Shown in pieces: positions 20,641-28,545 of a DNA stretch of 64,000 bases (positions within the stretch are counted from its first letter, which is position 1; each line of letters opens with the position of its first letter). Source of the stretch: Planctomycetota bacterium. GTDB taxonomy: Bacteria; Planctomycetota; Phycisphaerae; Phycisphaerales; UBA5793. The translations under genes were made by a program, and so were the position numbers. The notes below the pieces were generated by a model that was not told where the DNA came from, made no database searches, and saw only the letters and a program-made list of their open reading frames with translations. The stretch is from NCBI GenBank assembly GCA_963205185.1, contig CAUJHZ010000044.1, positions 87,640 through 151,639 on the forward strand, read 5' to 3'.

Positions 20641-21237
20641 TCAATACCGGCTCGCGAGCAGCACCGGCTGCTCGACGGCCTCGCGCAGCACGGGGTTGGA
20701 ATTCTCATCCAACTGAATGTTGTACAGGTCCACGCTGCGGCGCTCGACGATCGGCCGAATGTACGTCACGACTTCGCCTGACTCCGTCCGGGCCACATCG
20801 CGAATCTCGATGGGAAGTTCGCCGACCACGTGCGACTGCGCCATGTATTGCGCGAGCAGAGTGTCCTGCGCGGGCGAGGCCGTCGGAGCCTGCGGCAGCA
20901 GTGTCGAGCCGACCCAGATCACGCCCATGACCAGCGCCGCCGCCCAACCCAGAGCCGGCCGCCACGACGCGATTGACCAGCCGCGCGATTGCTCCGCGCG
21001 CTGCGGCGCCGGCAGTTCCACGGCCATGGCAGCGCGCACCTGGGCGTCGAAGCCCTTCTGGAGCGTCGCCATCAGGCGCTGTTCCTCGGCCAGACGCCGC
21101 CAGGGCTCGGTGCTCTGTCCGGCCAGGGCGCGGAACTCATCCCAGTGCTCGTTCTCGGCCGTGCCGTCAACGATGGCGTCGATGAGTTCTTCGAGGCGGG
21201 ATGCAGTATCGGACTTGTTGTGCTTGAAGTCGGTCAT
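20641..21237 (-). CDS. Single-pass membrane protein, probable anti-sigma factor
   Basis: 198 residues from the ATG at 21237 (AAGGAA at 7 bases). An N-terminal soluble domain (EELIDAIVDGTAENEHWDEFRAL, WRRLAEEQRLM) precedes one transmembrane helix (about 100-118, ALGWAAALVMGVIWVGSTLL) and a ~75-residue outer part. There is no HxxxCxxC motif, but the helical domain with conserved Trp, the topology and the position two bases after an ECF sigma gene all fit the anti-sigma role. The binding itself is inferred. Confidence 0.65.
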   Translation of the reverse strand: MTDFKHNKSDTASRLEELIDAIVDGTAENEHWDEFRALAGQSTEPWRRLAEEQRLMATLQKGFDAQVRAAMAVELPAPQRAEQSRGWSIASWRPALGWAAALVMGVIWVGSTLLPQAPTASPAQDTLLAQYMAQSHVVGELPIEIRDVARTESGEVVTYIRPIVERRSVDLYNIQLDENSNPVLREAVEQPVLLASRY

Positions 21238-21239
21238 GA

Positions 21240-21851
21240 TCAGGTTCCTTGCGTGCCGGGACTGCACGTCTGCGTGTGTTCATCGGGAGTCGGCTCGCCC
21301 GTGCGGCCGAGCCATTCTTCGCGGAGCATTTTTCGAGCCCGGCTCAACCGGGTTTCCACGGTGGTGCGCGGCAGGTCGAGCAGTTCAGCAATCTGGGTCG
21401 AAGAGAGGCCGCGAACGCACCGCAGCAGCAGCGGTTCGCGGAATTCGACGGGCAGGGTCTTGGCGTGCTCGAGCAGGCTGGCTGCTTCGTCGAGCGTCTG
21501 TCGCGCTTCGCTGGGCGCTTTGAACCGGTCCTGCACGTAGACGTCTTCCTCGATGGAGTGATTGCCGCGCCCCTTGAACGATCGGGCGGCCTCGCGGGCG
21601 ATGTTGATGGCGATGCGCCGCAGCCAGGGGCGGAACGACTCGGCGTCGCGAAGGGTGTGCAACTTGGACACGAACTTGACGGCCACGTCCTGCATGAGGT
21701 CCTCGATGTCCAGTTCCCGCGGCTTGTGAGAAAGGAGAACGGCCGCGAGCCAGGGGCGATGCGCCCGCCAGAGATCGCTTTGTGCCCGGTGGTCACCCTG
21801 CATGGCCAGGACCACCATGTGATCCGGTGCTTCCGTTCCCTGGTCGGGCAT
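21240..21851 (-). CDS. RNA polymerase ECF sigma factor (second of two)
   Basis: 203 residues from the ATG at 21851 (GGAGG four bases upstream). Region 2: DIEDLMQDVAVKFVSKLHTL and FRPWLRRIAINIAREA; region 4: LSSTQIAELLDLPRTTVETRLSRARKMLREEW. First gene of a four-gene operon: sigma, probable anti-sigma, two PDZ proteins, with gaps of 2, 15 and 27 bases. Divergent from tatC; the shared 151-base gap should carry both promoters. Confidence 0.9.
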   Translation of the reverse strand: MPDQGTEAPDHMVVLAMQGDHRAQSDLWRAHRPWLAAVLLSHKPRELDIEDLMQDVAVKFVSKLHTLRDAESFRPWLRRIAINIAREAARSFKGRGNHSIEEDVYVQDRFKAPSEARQTLDEAASLLEHAKTLPVEFREPLLLRCVRGLSSTQIAELLDLPRTTVETRLSRARKMLREEWLGRTGEPTPDEHTQTCSPGTQGT

Positions 21852-22002
21852 CACTCCTCCAGATGCGCGCCGCGGCGCCGCTGGGCAGAAAACCGCCTCC
21901 TCGCCGCCCCGCACAACAGTAGCGGCCGGCTGCAACGCCTGATTCGGCTGCACCGGCAGGTCCGGATGCAGAAAAACGCGCGAAATCGGAGCTGTAGCGG
22001 CG

Positions 22003-22983
22003 ATGAGTATGATTCCCGCCATGACCCGCCGCCCCGATGACTTCCGCATGCCCCTCGGAGAGCACCTCGAGGAACTCCGCACCCGGGTCATTATCTGCCT
22101 CATCGCCCCGCTCGTGCTCGCCGTGCCGGCTCTGTACTTCGGCAAGCAGATTCTCGAATGGCTGCTCGATCCGATCCGCGACGCCATGATCCGGGCCGGC
22201 CTGCCCGGCCGCATCCAGTTGCTCTCGCCGACTGAGCCGATGGTCTCGTATTTCAAGATCGCCCTGCTCGCGGCGGTGCTGGCGGCGGCGCCGGTCATCC
22301 TCTGGCAGCTGTGGAAGTTCATCGAGCCCGGCCTGTACGAGCGCGAGAAGAAGGTCGCCTACCTTCTCCTGCCCGGCAGCACGCTGCTGCTCATTCTGGG
22401 CGTGGCGTTTAATTACTACGTCGTCTTTCCCATGACGCTGCGCGTGCTCGTCGCGTTCGCGCAGGGCATGCAGCCGACGGTCTCGGTCGCGCCCCCGGCC
22501 GAGGAGACGACGCCGCCCGAGGTGCTCGACAGTCTGATCCAGGTGCCGCACTACGCGTACGACCCGCCTGAACTCAAGATCGGCCAGATGTACTACAACA
22601 CCTCTCTGCACCAGTTGCGCATGCGCGGCGAGGACGGGCAGATGTACGGCGCCGATATGCAGAGCGATACCGGCTTTGCGCAGCAGTACGAGATCAAGGC
22701 GTACCTGAACATGATGCTCGGCATGACGCTGGCGTTTGCCATCGCCTTCCAGTTGCCGCTGGTGCTGCTGCTGCTGGGCTGGGTGGGGGTTGTGGACATC
22801 AAGTCGCTCAAGTACTACCGCCGGCACGCGCTGCTGGGCTGCGCCATTGCGGCGGCGGTGATCACGCCGCCGGATGTGACCTCGATGATCGCGCTGCTCA
22901 TCCCGCTCTACCTGCTTTATGAACTGAGCATTATCCTGCTGCGGTTCGTGCCTGCCGGGCGGCTCTCGCCTCCTGAGCAGTGA
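22003..22983 (+). CDS. tatC: Sec-independent translocase subunit TatC with large loop insertion
   Basis: 326 residues versus about 240-260 in most bacteria. TatC binds twin-arginine signal peptides in the inner membrane. Recognisable parts: MPLGEHLEELRTRV at the N-terminus, the conserved EPGLYEREKK cytoplasmic loop, YYVVFPMTLRVL in helix 3, and the end ITPPDVTSMIALLIPLYLLYELSI. Residues ~158-226 are an extra acidic/Tyr-rich segment between helices 3 and 4, on the outer side. Start taken at 22003; an ATG at 22021 is also possible. No tatA/B gene nearby. Confidence 0.9.
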   Translation: MSMIPAMTRRPDDFRMPLGEHLEELRTRVIICLIAPLVLAVPALYFGKQILEWLLDPIRDAMIRAGLPGRIQLLSPTEPMVSYFKIALLAAVLAAAPVILWQLWKFIEPGLYEREKKVAYLLLPGSTLLLILGVAFNYYVVFPMTLRVLVAFAQGMQPTVSVAPPAEETTPPEVLDSLIQVPHYAYDPPELKIGQMYYNTSLHQLRMRGEDGQMYGADMQSDTGFAQQYEIKAYLNMMLGMTLAFAIAFQLPLVLLLLGWVGVVDIKSLKYYRRHALLGCAIAAAVITPPDVTSMIALLIPLYLLYELSIILLRFVPAGRLSPPEQ

Positions 22984-23072
22984 GCGATAACTCGCGCCGC
23001 GAGCCCGGATAAACTCGATGAATTGCCGATTTCTCGCATTGTGCGGCCGCCGACGTATATCCCGGGAAGGAC

Positions 23073-23750
23073 GTGGGATCATCCACCGATGATGGCATGA
23101 CTGAGAACCAGCCGCAATCCGGTTTCGCTTCGGGGGGTGACCTTCGAACCGGCGCGCCGGGCTGGTTTCGGCGGTGGGTGAAGCGCTTGACGATTCTTCG
23201 ATCGACACCACGAGGCCCGGGCCAGGCGCCCAGCCGCGCCACCGAGCGCGACATCCGCATGATGCGCCGCGCCATTGAACTGGCCCGCAAATCCGCCGCC
23301 GCCGATGAGGTGCCCGTGGGTGCGGTCATCTACCGCGGCGATGAAGTCATCGCCGAAGCGCACAACCTTCGCGAGGCCGTGCACGACCCCACCGGTCACG
23401 CCGAACTCATGGCGATCCGCAAGGCGGCCGAGAAGCTCAAGACCTGGCGTCTGAGCGACTGCTCGCTGGCCGTCACGCTCGAACCGTGCCCCATGTGCGC
23501 GGGGGCGATCGTTCAGGCGCGCGTGGGGCGGCTGGTGTATGCGGCTACGGACCCCAAGGCCGGGGCGGTGCACTCGCTCTACAACCTGTGCACGGACAAG
23601 CGGCTGAACCACAGCGTCGAAATCGTGCACGGGGTGCTGGCGCAAGAGGCGGGCGAACTGCTCAAGGCGTTTTTTCGCCGCCGCCGCGCCGAAAAGAAGG
23701 CGGATCGCGACGGCGGCTCGGGCTCGGGCCAACGCCGCCGAATTGGCTGA
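23073..23750 (+). CDS. tadA: tRNA-specific adenosine deaminase
   Basis: 225 residues, GTG start after GGGAAGG. TadA converts A34 to inosine in tRNA-Arg(ACG). The zinc/catalytic residues are in HAELM (His and Glu, ~108-110) and EPCPMCAGAIV (two Cys, ~140), with ADEVPVGAVI at the start of the fold and the family C-terminal helix ending FFRRRRAEKK. About 55 extra basic residues precede the catalytic domain and ~15 Gly/Ser/Arg residues follow; the ATG at 23097 would trim eight of the extra N-terminal residues. Confidence 0.9.
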   Translation: MGSSTDDGMTENQPQSGFASGGDLRTGAPGWFRRWVKRLTILRSTPRGPGQAPSRATERDIRMMRRAIELARKSAAADEVPVGAVIYRGDEVIAEAHNLREAVHDPTGHAELMAIRKAAEKLKTWRLSDCSLAVTLEPCPMCAGAIVQARVGRLVYAATDPKAGAVHSLYNLCTDKRLNHSVEIVHGVLAQEAGELLKAFFRRRRAEKKADRDGGSGSGQRRRIG

Positions 23751-23820
23751 ACCGCCTTTGCACGCTGCATTTACGCGATGCGAATTCCTCGCGATGCCCC
23801 AAACCAGCAGCGGAGGCGGG

Positions 23821-23826
23821 TATACT
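23821..23826 (+). promoter_or_regulatory. Candidate -10 box for the HNH gene
   Basis: TATACT, 45 bases before the start and preceded by GGG; no clear -35. Confidence 0.35.
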
Positions 23827-23870
23827 CATTGGCCGCAGATTCGGCGATCGGCCTGAGGAGGGCCCGGGAA

Positions 23871-24500
23871 ATGCAGGCGCGCAGCGTCGCTCTGGACAGC
23901 AAGGTGCTCGTACTCAACCGCCTCTACATGGCGGTGCGCGTCATCTCCGCGCGCCGGGCCTTCCGCCTGCTCGTCAAGAATCTCGCCGAAGTCATCAGCG
24001 TCGAGGACGGCCGCTACTGCAACTACGACTTCCAGACGTGGACGGACCTGGCGCAGCTCCAGCAGCAATTCGAGCGCGACCGGCACGACTGGGTGCGCAC
24101 CGTGCGCTTCGACATCGCCGTGCCGCGCATCATCCGCCTGCTCGGCTACGACCGGCTGCCCCAGCAGCAGGTCAAGTTGAACCGCAAGAACATCTTCGCC
24201 CGCGATCGCAACCAGTGCCAGTACTGCGGCCGCGCGTACGCGACGAGCGAGCTGAGCATCGACCACGTCATCCCCAAGAGCCAGAAGGGCGGCGACACGT
24301 GGGAGAATCTGGTCTGCGCCTGCACCGGGTGCAATGCGCGCAAGGGCGGCCGCACGCCCGACCAGGCGAGCATGACCCTGGTGCGCCGGCCGATCCGGCC
24401 CAAGCGCAATCCGATGATCACCCTTCGCCTGGGCGATGATCGCTACGCCTGCTGGCAGACGTTCCTCGACAACGCCTACTGGTCTGTGGAACTGCGCTGA
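23871..24500 (+). CDS. HNH endonuclease-family protein
   Basis: 209 residues from the ATG at 23871 (GAGGAGG, 8-base spacing). Residues ~115-165 hold the HNH nuclease fold with its zinc-binding Cys pairs: CQYCGRAY, LSIDHVIPKSQKGGDTWENLV, CTGCNARKGG. The first ~110 residues (MQARSVALDSKVLVLNRLYMAVRV) are the usual N-terminal part of this common, monocistronic bacterial HNH family, whose target is not established. Nothing around it suggests restriction, homing or phage packaging. Confidence 0.85.
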   Translation: MQARSVALDSKVLVLNRLYMAVRVISARRAFRLLVKNLAEVISVEDGRYCNYDFQTWTDLAQLQQQFERDRHDWVRTVRFDIAVPRIIRLLGYDRLPQQQVKLNRKNIFARDRNQCQYCGRAYATSELSIDHVIPKSQKGGDTWENLVCACTGCNARKGGRTPDQASMTLVRRPIRPKRNPMITLRLGDDRYACWQTFLDNAYWSVELR

Positions 24501-24509
24501 TCGCGAGCT

Positions 24510-25211
24510 TCACTTGTTGGTGTGTGCCGGCGCTGCGTTGCGCAGCGCATCGATCGCGTCGCGGTAGTTCGCCTTCTTGAAAATGCTCGATGCAGCCGCG
24601 ATCACATCGCAACCGGCCGCGAGGCAATCGACCGCCTCGCGCGGCCCGATGCCGCCGTCCATCTCGAGGCGCTGATCGTCGCGCAGACGGGCGGAGATCG
24701 CGCGCGTCTTGTCGAGCACCGGCGCGATGAACGACTGACCCGAGTAGCCCGGATTGACGCTCATAACGAGGATGAGATCGAACTGCTCGACCAGCGGCAG
24801 GATGCGCTGCACGTCGGTGGGGGGGTTGATGGCGATGCCGGCCGATCCGCCGCGAGCGTGAATGTCTTCGACGATCTGCCGCGCCGCGGCCGGTTCGCCG
24901 ACGGCTTCGACGTGGAACGTGAGATTGTCCGCGCCGGCCTTCATGAACGGCTCAACGAACGCAGCCGGGTCGGTGATCATGAGGTGCACGTCGATGAAAA
25001 CATTTGGGAAGTGGCGACGGACGGCGGCGCACATGTCCGGGCCCATCGTGAGATTGGGGACGAAGTGGCCATCCATGACGTCGAGATGCAGCAGATCGGC
25101 CCCCGCGTCGAGCGCCGCCCGGCATTCCTCGGCGATGCGGCCGAAATCGGCCGAGAGGATCGACGGCGCAATGAGCGGCAGGCGAGGCGGGCGGCTAAGC
25201 AGGTCGTTCAT
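24510..25211 (-). CDS. rpe: Ribulose-phosphate 3-epimerase
   Basis: 233 residues, full length. Interconverts ribulose 5-phosphate and xylulose 5-phosphate in the pentose phosphate pathway. Signature segments: IAPSILSADFGRIAEE, HLDVMDGHFVPNLTMGP (catalytic Asp and metal His), DVHLMI, VMSVNPGYSGQSFI, EMDGGIG (second catalytic Asp). A TIM barrel without extra parts. Convergent with the HNH gene, nine bases apart. Confidence 0.95.
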   Translation of the reverse strand: MNDLLSRPPRLPLIAPSILSADFGRIAEECRAALDAGADLLHLDVMDGHFVPNLTMGPDMCAAVRRHFPNVFIDVHLMITDPAAFVEPFMKAGADNLTFHVEAVGEPAAARQIVEDIHARGGSAGIAINPPTDVQRILPLVEQFDLILVMSVNPGYSGQSFIAPVLDKTRAISARLRDDQRLEMDGGIGPREAVDCLAAGCDVIAAASSIFKKANYRDAIDALRNAAPAHTNK

Positions 25212-25352
25212 GCCTCATCTTAGCGGTGGCTCGGCGGCCGCAACCGGCGCGGGGCACTGGGCGCGAGCCGGCAGCGCCGGCGCGGCGGTCGACGCCGAGG
25301 CCGGAGATTGCTATCCTTGCCTTCGCGTCGCGGGGCCCCGGGCTCCGCGAAA

Positions 25353-25426
25353 CGGGGTGTAGCTCAGTTTGGTAGAGCGCTGTGTTCGGGACGCAGAGGC
25401 CGCAGGTTCAAATCCTGTCACCCCGA
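25353..25426 (+). tRNA. tRNA-Pro, anticodon CGG
   Basis: Cloverleaf folds by eye: acceptor CGGGGTG/CACCCCG, D arm GCTC/GAGC, anticodon stem CTGTG/CGCAG with loop TTCGGGA (CGG at positions 34-36), T arm GCAGG/CCTGT with loop TTCAAAT, discriminator A. 74 bases, CCA not encoded. A small TTCGCC-TAC-GGCGAA hairpin follows at once (25427-25441). Confidence 0.95.
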
Positions 25427-25877
25427 TTCGCCTACGGCGAAAAGACCAGATGAGAATTGAAGCACGGGAGCAGGCGAAAGAGCCGGCCCCGCTTTTGCTG
25501 CGCTTGAGGCTCGCACCGCACCTGCAGTCAATTGATTACCTGGTCCTGCGCTCTCGCACGCTGGCCTGTTCGCTCCCCCCCCCGGGATCGATCAGGCCGA
25601 CCAGGCGCCGCTGACGGCATGCCCCACGCGCGGCTGTTTTACCCTCCGATTCGTCGAATGAAATCCTCGCGGAACGTTCTGCTTCCTGTGCAGGGGCCGA
25701 TGATGTCGTGTTGCAGGATGCACGAGAGGAAGGCCGGAGTGGTGTGCCGCTTGCGACCCGTGATCCTGGATGCCGACACGGCGAGCGGCGACCGGTATCC
25801 TGCGCGGTGTTGCGTTGGCAGCAGGCGTTGGCAGGCTGCCTTGGGATCGCGGCAGGCGCGATTGGTCTTGAGCGCAT
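25427..25877. other. Gene-free stretch downstream of the tRNA
   Basis: About 450 bases without a convincing gene on either strand; the open frames present lack ribosome sites and recognisable protein. Holds the tRNA-proximal hairpin (25427-25441) and a run of nine C residues near 25576. Composition is less even than in the flanking genes, consistent with decayed sequence. Confidence 0.4.
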
Positions 25878-26306
25878 CTACTTGCTCATGGCATCCAGCC
25901 CGTATCGAATCGCCGCTTCAAGTGTGTCGATGTTGATGTCTTTGAGCGATTTGAACTTGATGCAGTAGCCCGTCACGCTCGCCTTTCCAAGTGTCTTGCC
26001 GTACGTCTTGGACAGGTACGTCTTGTCTCTGACGCCCATGAGATAGACGGAAATGCCGGTGGTGTTTGCACTCAGACCAACCTGAAACCACTCCTTGGTT
26101 GATCCATTCGCATAGGTGATGGTTTGAGAGCCGTATCCGATCGTGGGGTTGCTGACGACTTTGCCCTTTTCGTCCCTGCCATCGTGGAACCAGAGTTTGC
26201 ATTTTGGCGATACTTGAAGTATGCGCCGGTGCAACTCCTGCAGGTCGCTTCGCTTTGGCTCGTCCTGGCCGGCAATGTACGCTTTGATTTGTTCTTTGAC
26301 GTTCAT
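25878..26306 (-). CDS. DUF1801-family protein
   Basis: 142 residues from the ATG at 26306. The fold of the DUF1801 (YdhG-like) family is recognisable: an N-terminal helix MNVKEQIKAYIAGQDEPKRSDLQELHRRIL, the KLWFHDGRDEKGKVVSNPTIGYG stretch that replaces the usual W-YGMPAY, an oligomeric beta core (STKEWFQVGLSANTTGISVYLMG) and a C-terminal helix. The family's function is unknown. Less GC-rich and with different codon choice from most genes here, suggesting recent arrival. First of several DUF1801 genes in the next 9 kb. Confidence 0.75.
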   Translation of the reverse strand: MNVKEQIKAYIAGQDEPKRSDLQELHRRILQVSPKCKLWFHDGRDEKGKVVSNPTIGYGSQTITYANGSTKEWFQVGLSANTTGISVYLMGVRDKTYLSKTYGKTLGKASVTGYCIKFKSLKDINIDTLEAAIRYGLDAMSK

Positions 26307-26600
26307 GGTGTGTGTCCGTGTGAATGATGCTTGTTCCGGGGGTTCACTTTGCCATCTCATGCCGCGTCGCGACCGGGGCGCAGGCGATCTCCAGACCCTT
26401 GGGCGGCACGACAATCCGGGCCGGATCGAGTTCGGTGAGTCAGCCAACCCGCGGCGGCGCAAGATAGTCGCGGAGGATGCCGATGTCCTCGATCTCGCTG
26501 GCAAAGTTGTGGGTGGGCTCGGTTTCTTCATCTGGGCTCGATGACGTGTAGCTGCCGTCGACATTATTGTCGTTGAAGTTCGAGTCTCAGTTGCCGGGCA

Positions 26601-26675
26601 TGTCCAGTGCCCATCGACGGGAAGATCGTGGAAGAGTGGAACACCTGGGAAGAGCTTCAAACTCCTCAAGCCTGA
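26601..26675 (+). pseudogene. C-terminal fragment of a SnoaL-like cyclase
   Basis: 24 in-frame codons reading ...DGKIVEEWNTWEELQTPQA then TGA. The DGKIVEEWxxWEEL ending is typical of SnoaL/ester-cyclase proteins. No upstream frame continues it, so it is the relic of a lost gene. Interesting next to the intact SnoaL-like gene that begins 240 bases later. Confidence 0.5.
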
Positions 26676-26851
26676 ACGCGGGTCACCCCGGTTCCCCTCG
26701 AATCACTTCCCTCCGGCAAGCGGGACGAAAGGTTCATCTTGTCCGCGCGGCGTGAATGGTGGCCTGGCGTTGGGACCGATCCAGCCAGGGAGTGATCAGG
26801 CCGCGCACGCGCTTCTGCGGCGAGGGGCGGGGCGGCCCGCCGCGACTCTGC

Positions 26852-26857
26852 TATACT
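26852..26857 (+). promoter_or_regulatory. Candidate -10 box for the SnoaL-like gene
   Basis: TATACT 56 bases before the start codon; no -35 seen. Confidence 0.3.
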
Positions 26858-26912
26858 GGGCTCGTGGTGGGCTCTCGCCGGTGCGTTTGCGTTCCACCCT
26901 GGAGCGCAAACT

Positions 26913-27494
26913 ATGCATCATCGGATCTTCTGGTTCGCCGTCGTCGCCATGCTTGGGCCCGTGCTCTCGGCGCCAGCGCAGACCACATCTGCCGAAACGC
27001 TCGAAGAGAACAAGCGCCTGGCGCGAGAGTTCTACGAGAACCTCTGGTTCACCAACAACACCGGCACGTACGCAGACTACGTCGCCGACACCTACGTGGT
27101 CCACGACACCGGCGACCGCAAGGGTCTGTCCGAGCCGGCGATCGAGCAGAAGCACATCGCGGACTTCTTCTGGGCCAACGGCGAGTTGTCAGGAGAGATC
27201 GACTACCAGATCGCCGAGGGCGATTATGTTGCCACACGCTGGCGGGCACGCATGGAGCCGAAGACCCTGCTGGGCCGCATCCTGATGAACGATGACGACC
27301 TGCCGATCATCAACGTGTTCCGCTTCGAGAACGGCAAGATCGTCGAGATCTGGAACCACCGTCACGACATCGACACAGGACAGACACTCGTATTCAAGGC
27401 ACAGGGCTTCGCCGCAGGCCTCGTGCCAGGGGTCCTGGTGCTCGCGTACGCGTGGACGCTGCGCCGGCGATTGAAGCGGGTGCGTCCGGCGTAG
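26913..27494 (+). CDS. Exported or membrane-anchored SnoaL-like (NTF2 fold) protein
   Basis: 193 residues. A signal peptide (to ~APAQ) precedes a SnoaL-like domain: LAREFYENLWFTNNTGTYADYVADTYVVHD, the ATRWRARM strand, and FRFENGKIVEIWNHRHD. A C-terminal helix GLVPGVLVLAYAWTL with a basic tail RRRLKRVRPA would anchor the domain outside the membrane. SnoaL domains bind small hydrophobic ligands or act as cyclases or isomerases; the activity here is unknown. Export plus a tail anchor is unusual for the fold. Confidence 0.7.
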   Translation: MHHRIFWFAVVAMLGPVLSAPAQTTSAETLEENKRLAREFYENLWFTNNTGTYADYVADTYVVHDTGDRKGLSEPAIEQKHIADFFWANGELSGEIDYQIAEGDYVATRWRARMEPKTLLGRILMNDDDLPIINVFRFENGKIVEIWNHRHDIDTGQTLVFKAQGFAAGLVPGVLVLAYAWTLRRRLKRVRPA

Positions 27495-27550
27495 CAACCG
27501 TCTCACTCGCCGTGGACGCGACAGTCGCACCAATTGCGTAGCATGTGGAC

Positions 27551-28060
27551 ATGAGCCACCGCGACTCGTACGACACGATCGGCACGATCCTCGATATCCA
27601 TGCGATGATCAACGGTTTTCTCATCGAGGCCGTCCAAGACGTTCCGCAAAGTCGCATGACCGAGCAGCCGGGCGCCGCAGTCAACCACCCCGCGTGGACG
27701 TTGTCGCATCTCAACGCGTACGCAGGCGTGCTTCTTTCGGTGCTCGACGACCCGAGCGTGCCGACGGCCGACGCCGAGTTGGAGCGGTTCGGATATGGCA
27801 CCACGCCCACGGCCGACCTCGCTGCCTACGCGACAAAGCGCGAACTGCTTGATGACTTCCGAGACCGGAACGCGCGACTTGCTGCAGTCGTCGCCGAGAA
27901 ACATCAGGACTACTTTCCGCGACGCGCGCCGGAAAAGTTTCAACCTTACTCACCGACCATCGGGCACATCACCATCACGCTGCTTGTGGCGCACCCGCCG
28001 CATCACCTGTCGCAATTGAGGCAATGGCGCCGCGCCGCCGGCATGACGACGGTGGCGTAA
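27551..28060 (+). CDS. DinB-like superfamily protein
   Basis: 169 residues from the ATG at 27551 (a GTG two codons earlier is possible). The four-helix DinB/YfiT fold is shown by the spaced metal histidines: NHPAWTLSHLNAYA in helix 2 and LVAHPPHHLSQLRQWR at the end. The family includes metal-dependent thiol transferases (mycothiol, bacillithiol); which thiol this one would use is not known. Ends 104 bases before the ArsR gene. Confidence 0.75.
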   Translation: MSHRDSYDTIGTILDIHAMINGFLIEAVQDVPQSRMTEQPGAAVNHPAWTLSHLNAYAGVLLSVLDDPSVPTADAELERFGYGTTPTADLAAYATKRELLDDFRDRNARLAAVVAEKHQDYFPRRAPEKFQPYSPTIGHITITLLVAHPPHHLSQLRQWRRAAGMTTVA

Positions 28061-28119
28061 CCAGGGCCGGTGAGCGAGTCCGGGCTGAGGGTACGGGGGG
28101 CGGTGCAGAAAAAATCTGA

Positions 28120-28131
28120 AACCACATGGTT
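28120..28131. promoter_or_regulatory. Upstream ArsR operator candidate
   Basis: AACCACATGGTT, a near-palindrome overlapping the start of the -35 box. It matches the downstream site at 11 of 12 bases. Confidence 0.6.
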
Positions 28132-28157
28132 GACAATCAATCTGCGGCCGATATACT
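28130..28157 (+). promoter_or_regulatory. Near-consensus sigma-70 promoter of the ArsR operon
   Basis: TTGACA (28130-28135), 16-base spacer, TATACT (28152-28157). Transcription would start about 28164, at or next to the ATG at 28165, so the message is probably leaderless. Confidence 0.8.
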
Positions 28158-28158
28158 A

Positions 28159-28170
28159 AACCATATGGTT
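28159..28170. promoter_or_regulatory. Downstream ArsR operator candidate
   Basis: AACCATATGGTT, a perfect 12-base palindrome that covers the predicted transcription start and the start codon. A repressor bound here and at 28120-28131 would bracket the promoter; centres are 39 bases apart. Confidence 0.65.
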
Positions 28171-28545
28171 TTAGATCGATCGCCGAAACTGGACCGCGTC
28201 TTCCACGCGCTCGCGCATCCGGCGCGGCGGGCGATCCTGCGTTCTCTGGCGGACCGGGAGGCGAATCTGAGCGAGCTGGCGGCGCCGCTGAAAATGTCGT
28301 TTCCCGCCGCGTCCAAGCACGTGAAGGTGCTGGAGCGTGCGCGACTTGTACACCGGCGGATCGTTGGCCGCAGCCACTTGTGCCGAGTCGAGGGAAAGGC
28401 ACTCGAGGAGGCAAGCCAGTGGCTTGAGTCGTACCGGCGGCATTGGGAGCGGAATTTCCTGCGCCTGGATGCGCTGCTCGATCAAATGAAGGCCCAAGAA
28501 CGAGACACACCCCAAACCCCCCTGAAAAGTGAAGGAGATTCATGA
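28165..28545 (+). CDS. ArsR-family transcriptional regulator
   Basis: 126 residues from the ATG at 28165; an upstream ATG at 28126 lies within the promoter and is unlikely. Winged helix-turn-helix: VFHALAHPARRAILRSLADREANLSELA, then FPAASKHVKVLERARLV and a wing RRIVGRSHLCRVEG. No metal-binding Cys pair of classical ArsR, so it belongs to the metal-free group that commonly sits before SRPBCC genes. It probably represses its own operon through the AACCATATGGTT sites. The next gene overlaps it by four bases (ATGA). Confidence 0.9.
   Translation: MVLDRSPKLDRVFHALAHPARRAILRSLADREANLSELAAPLKMSFPAASKHVKVLERARLVHRRIVGRSHLCRVEGKALEEASQWLESYRRHWERNFLRLDALLDQMKAQERDTPQTPLKSEGDS

Larger units (their letters stand above)
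26307..26912. other. Decayed stretch between DUF1801 and SnoaL-like genes
   Basis: About 600 bases. It contains a plus-strand gene fragment (26601-26675, listed separately), a minus-strand open stretch without a start (26440-26582), a near copy of the tRNA 3' end (GTCACCCCGGTTC at 26682-26694) and a TATACT box. No complete gene. Confidence 0.4.

Noticed and set aside
23871-24500. HNH protein as part of a defence, homing or phage system
   Set aside because: Neighbours are tadA and rpe; no methyltransferase, intron or phage gene. It belongs to a widespread stand-alone HNH family.
25532-25936. Possible plus-strand gene after the tRNA
   Set aside because: No ribosome site, no recognisable domain, crosses the run of C residues and overlaps the end of the DUF1801 gene.
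26440-26582. Minus-strand coding stretch NFNDNNVDGSYTSS...LAPPRVG
   Set aside because: Looks protein-like but has no start codon and is bounded by stops; kept only as part of the decayed stretch.
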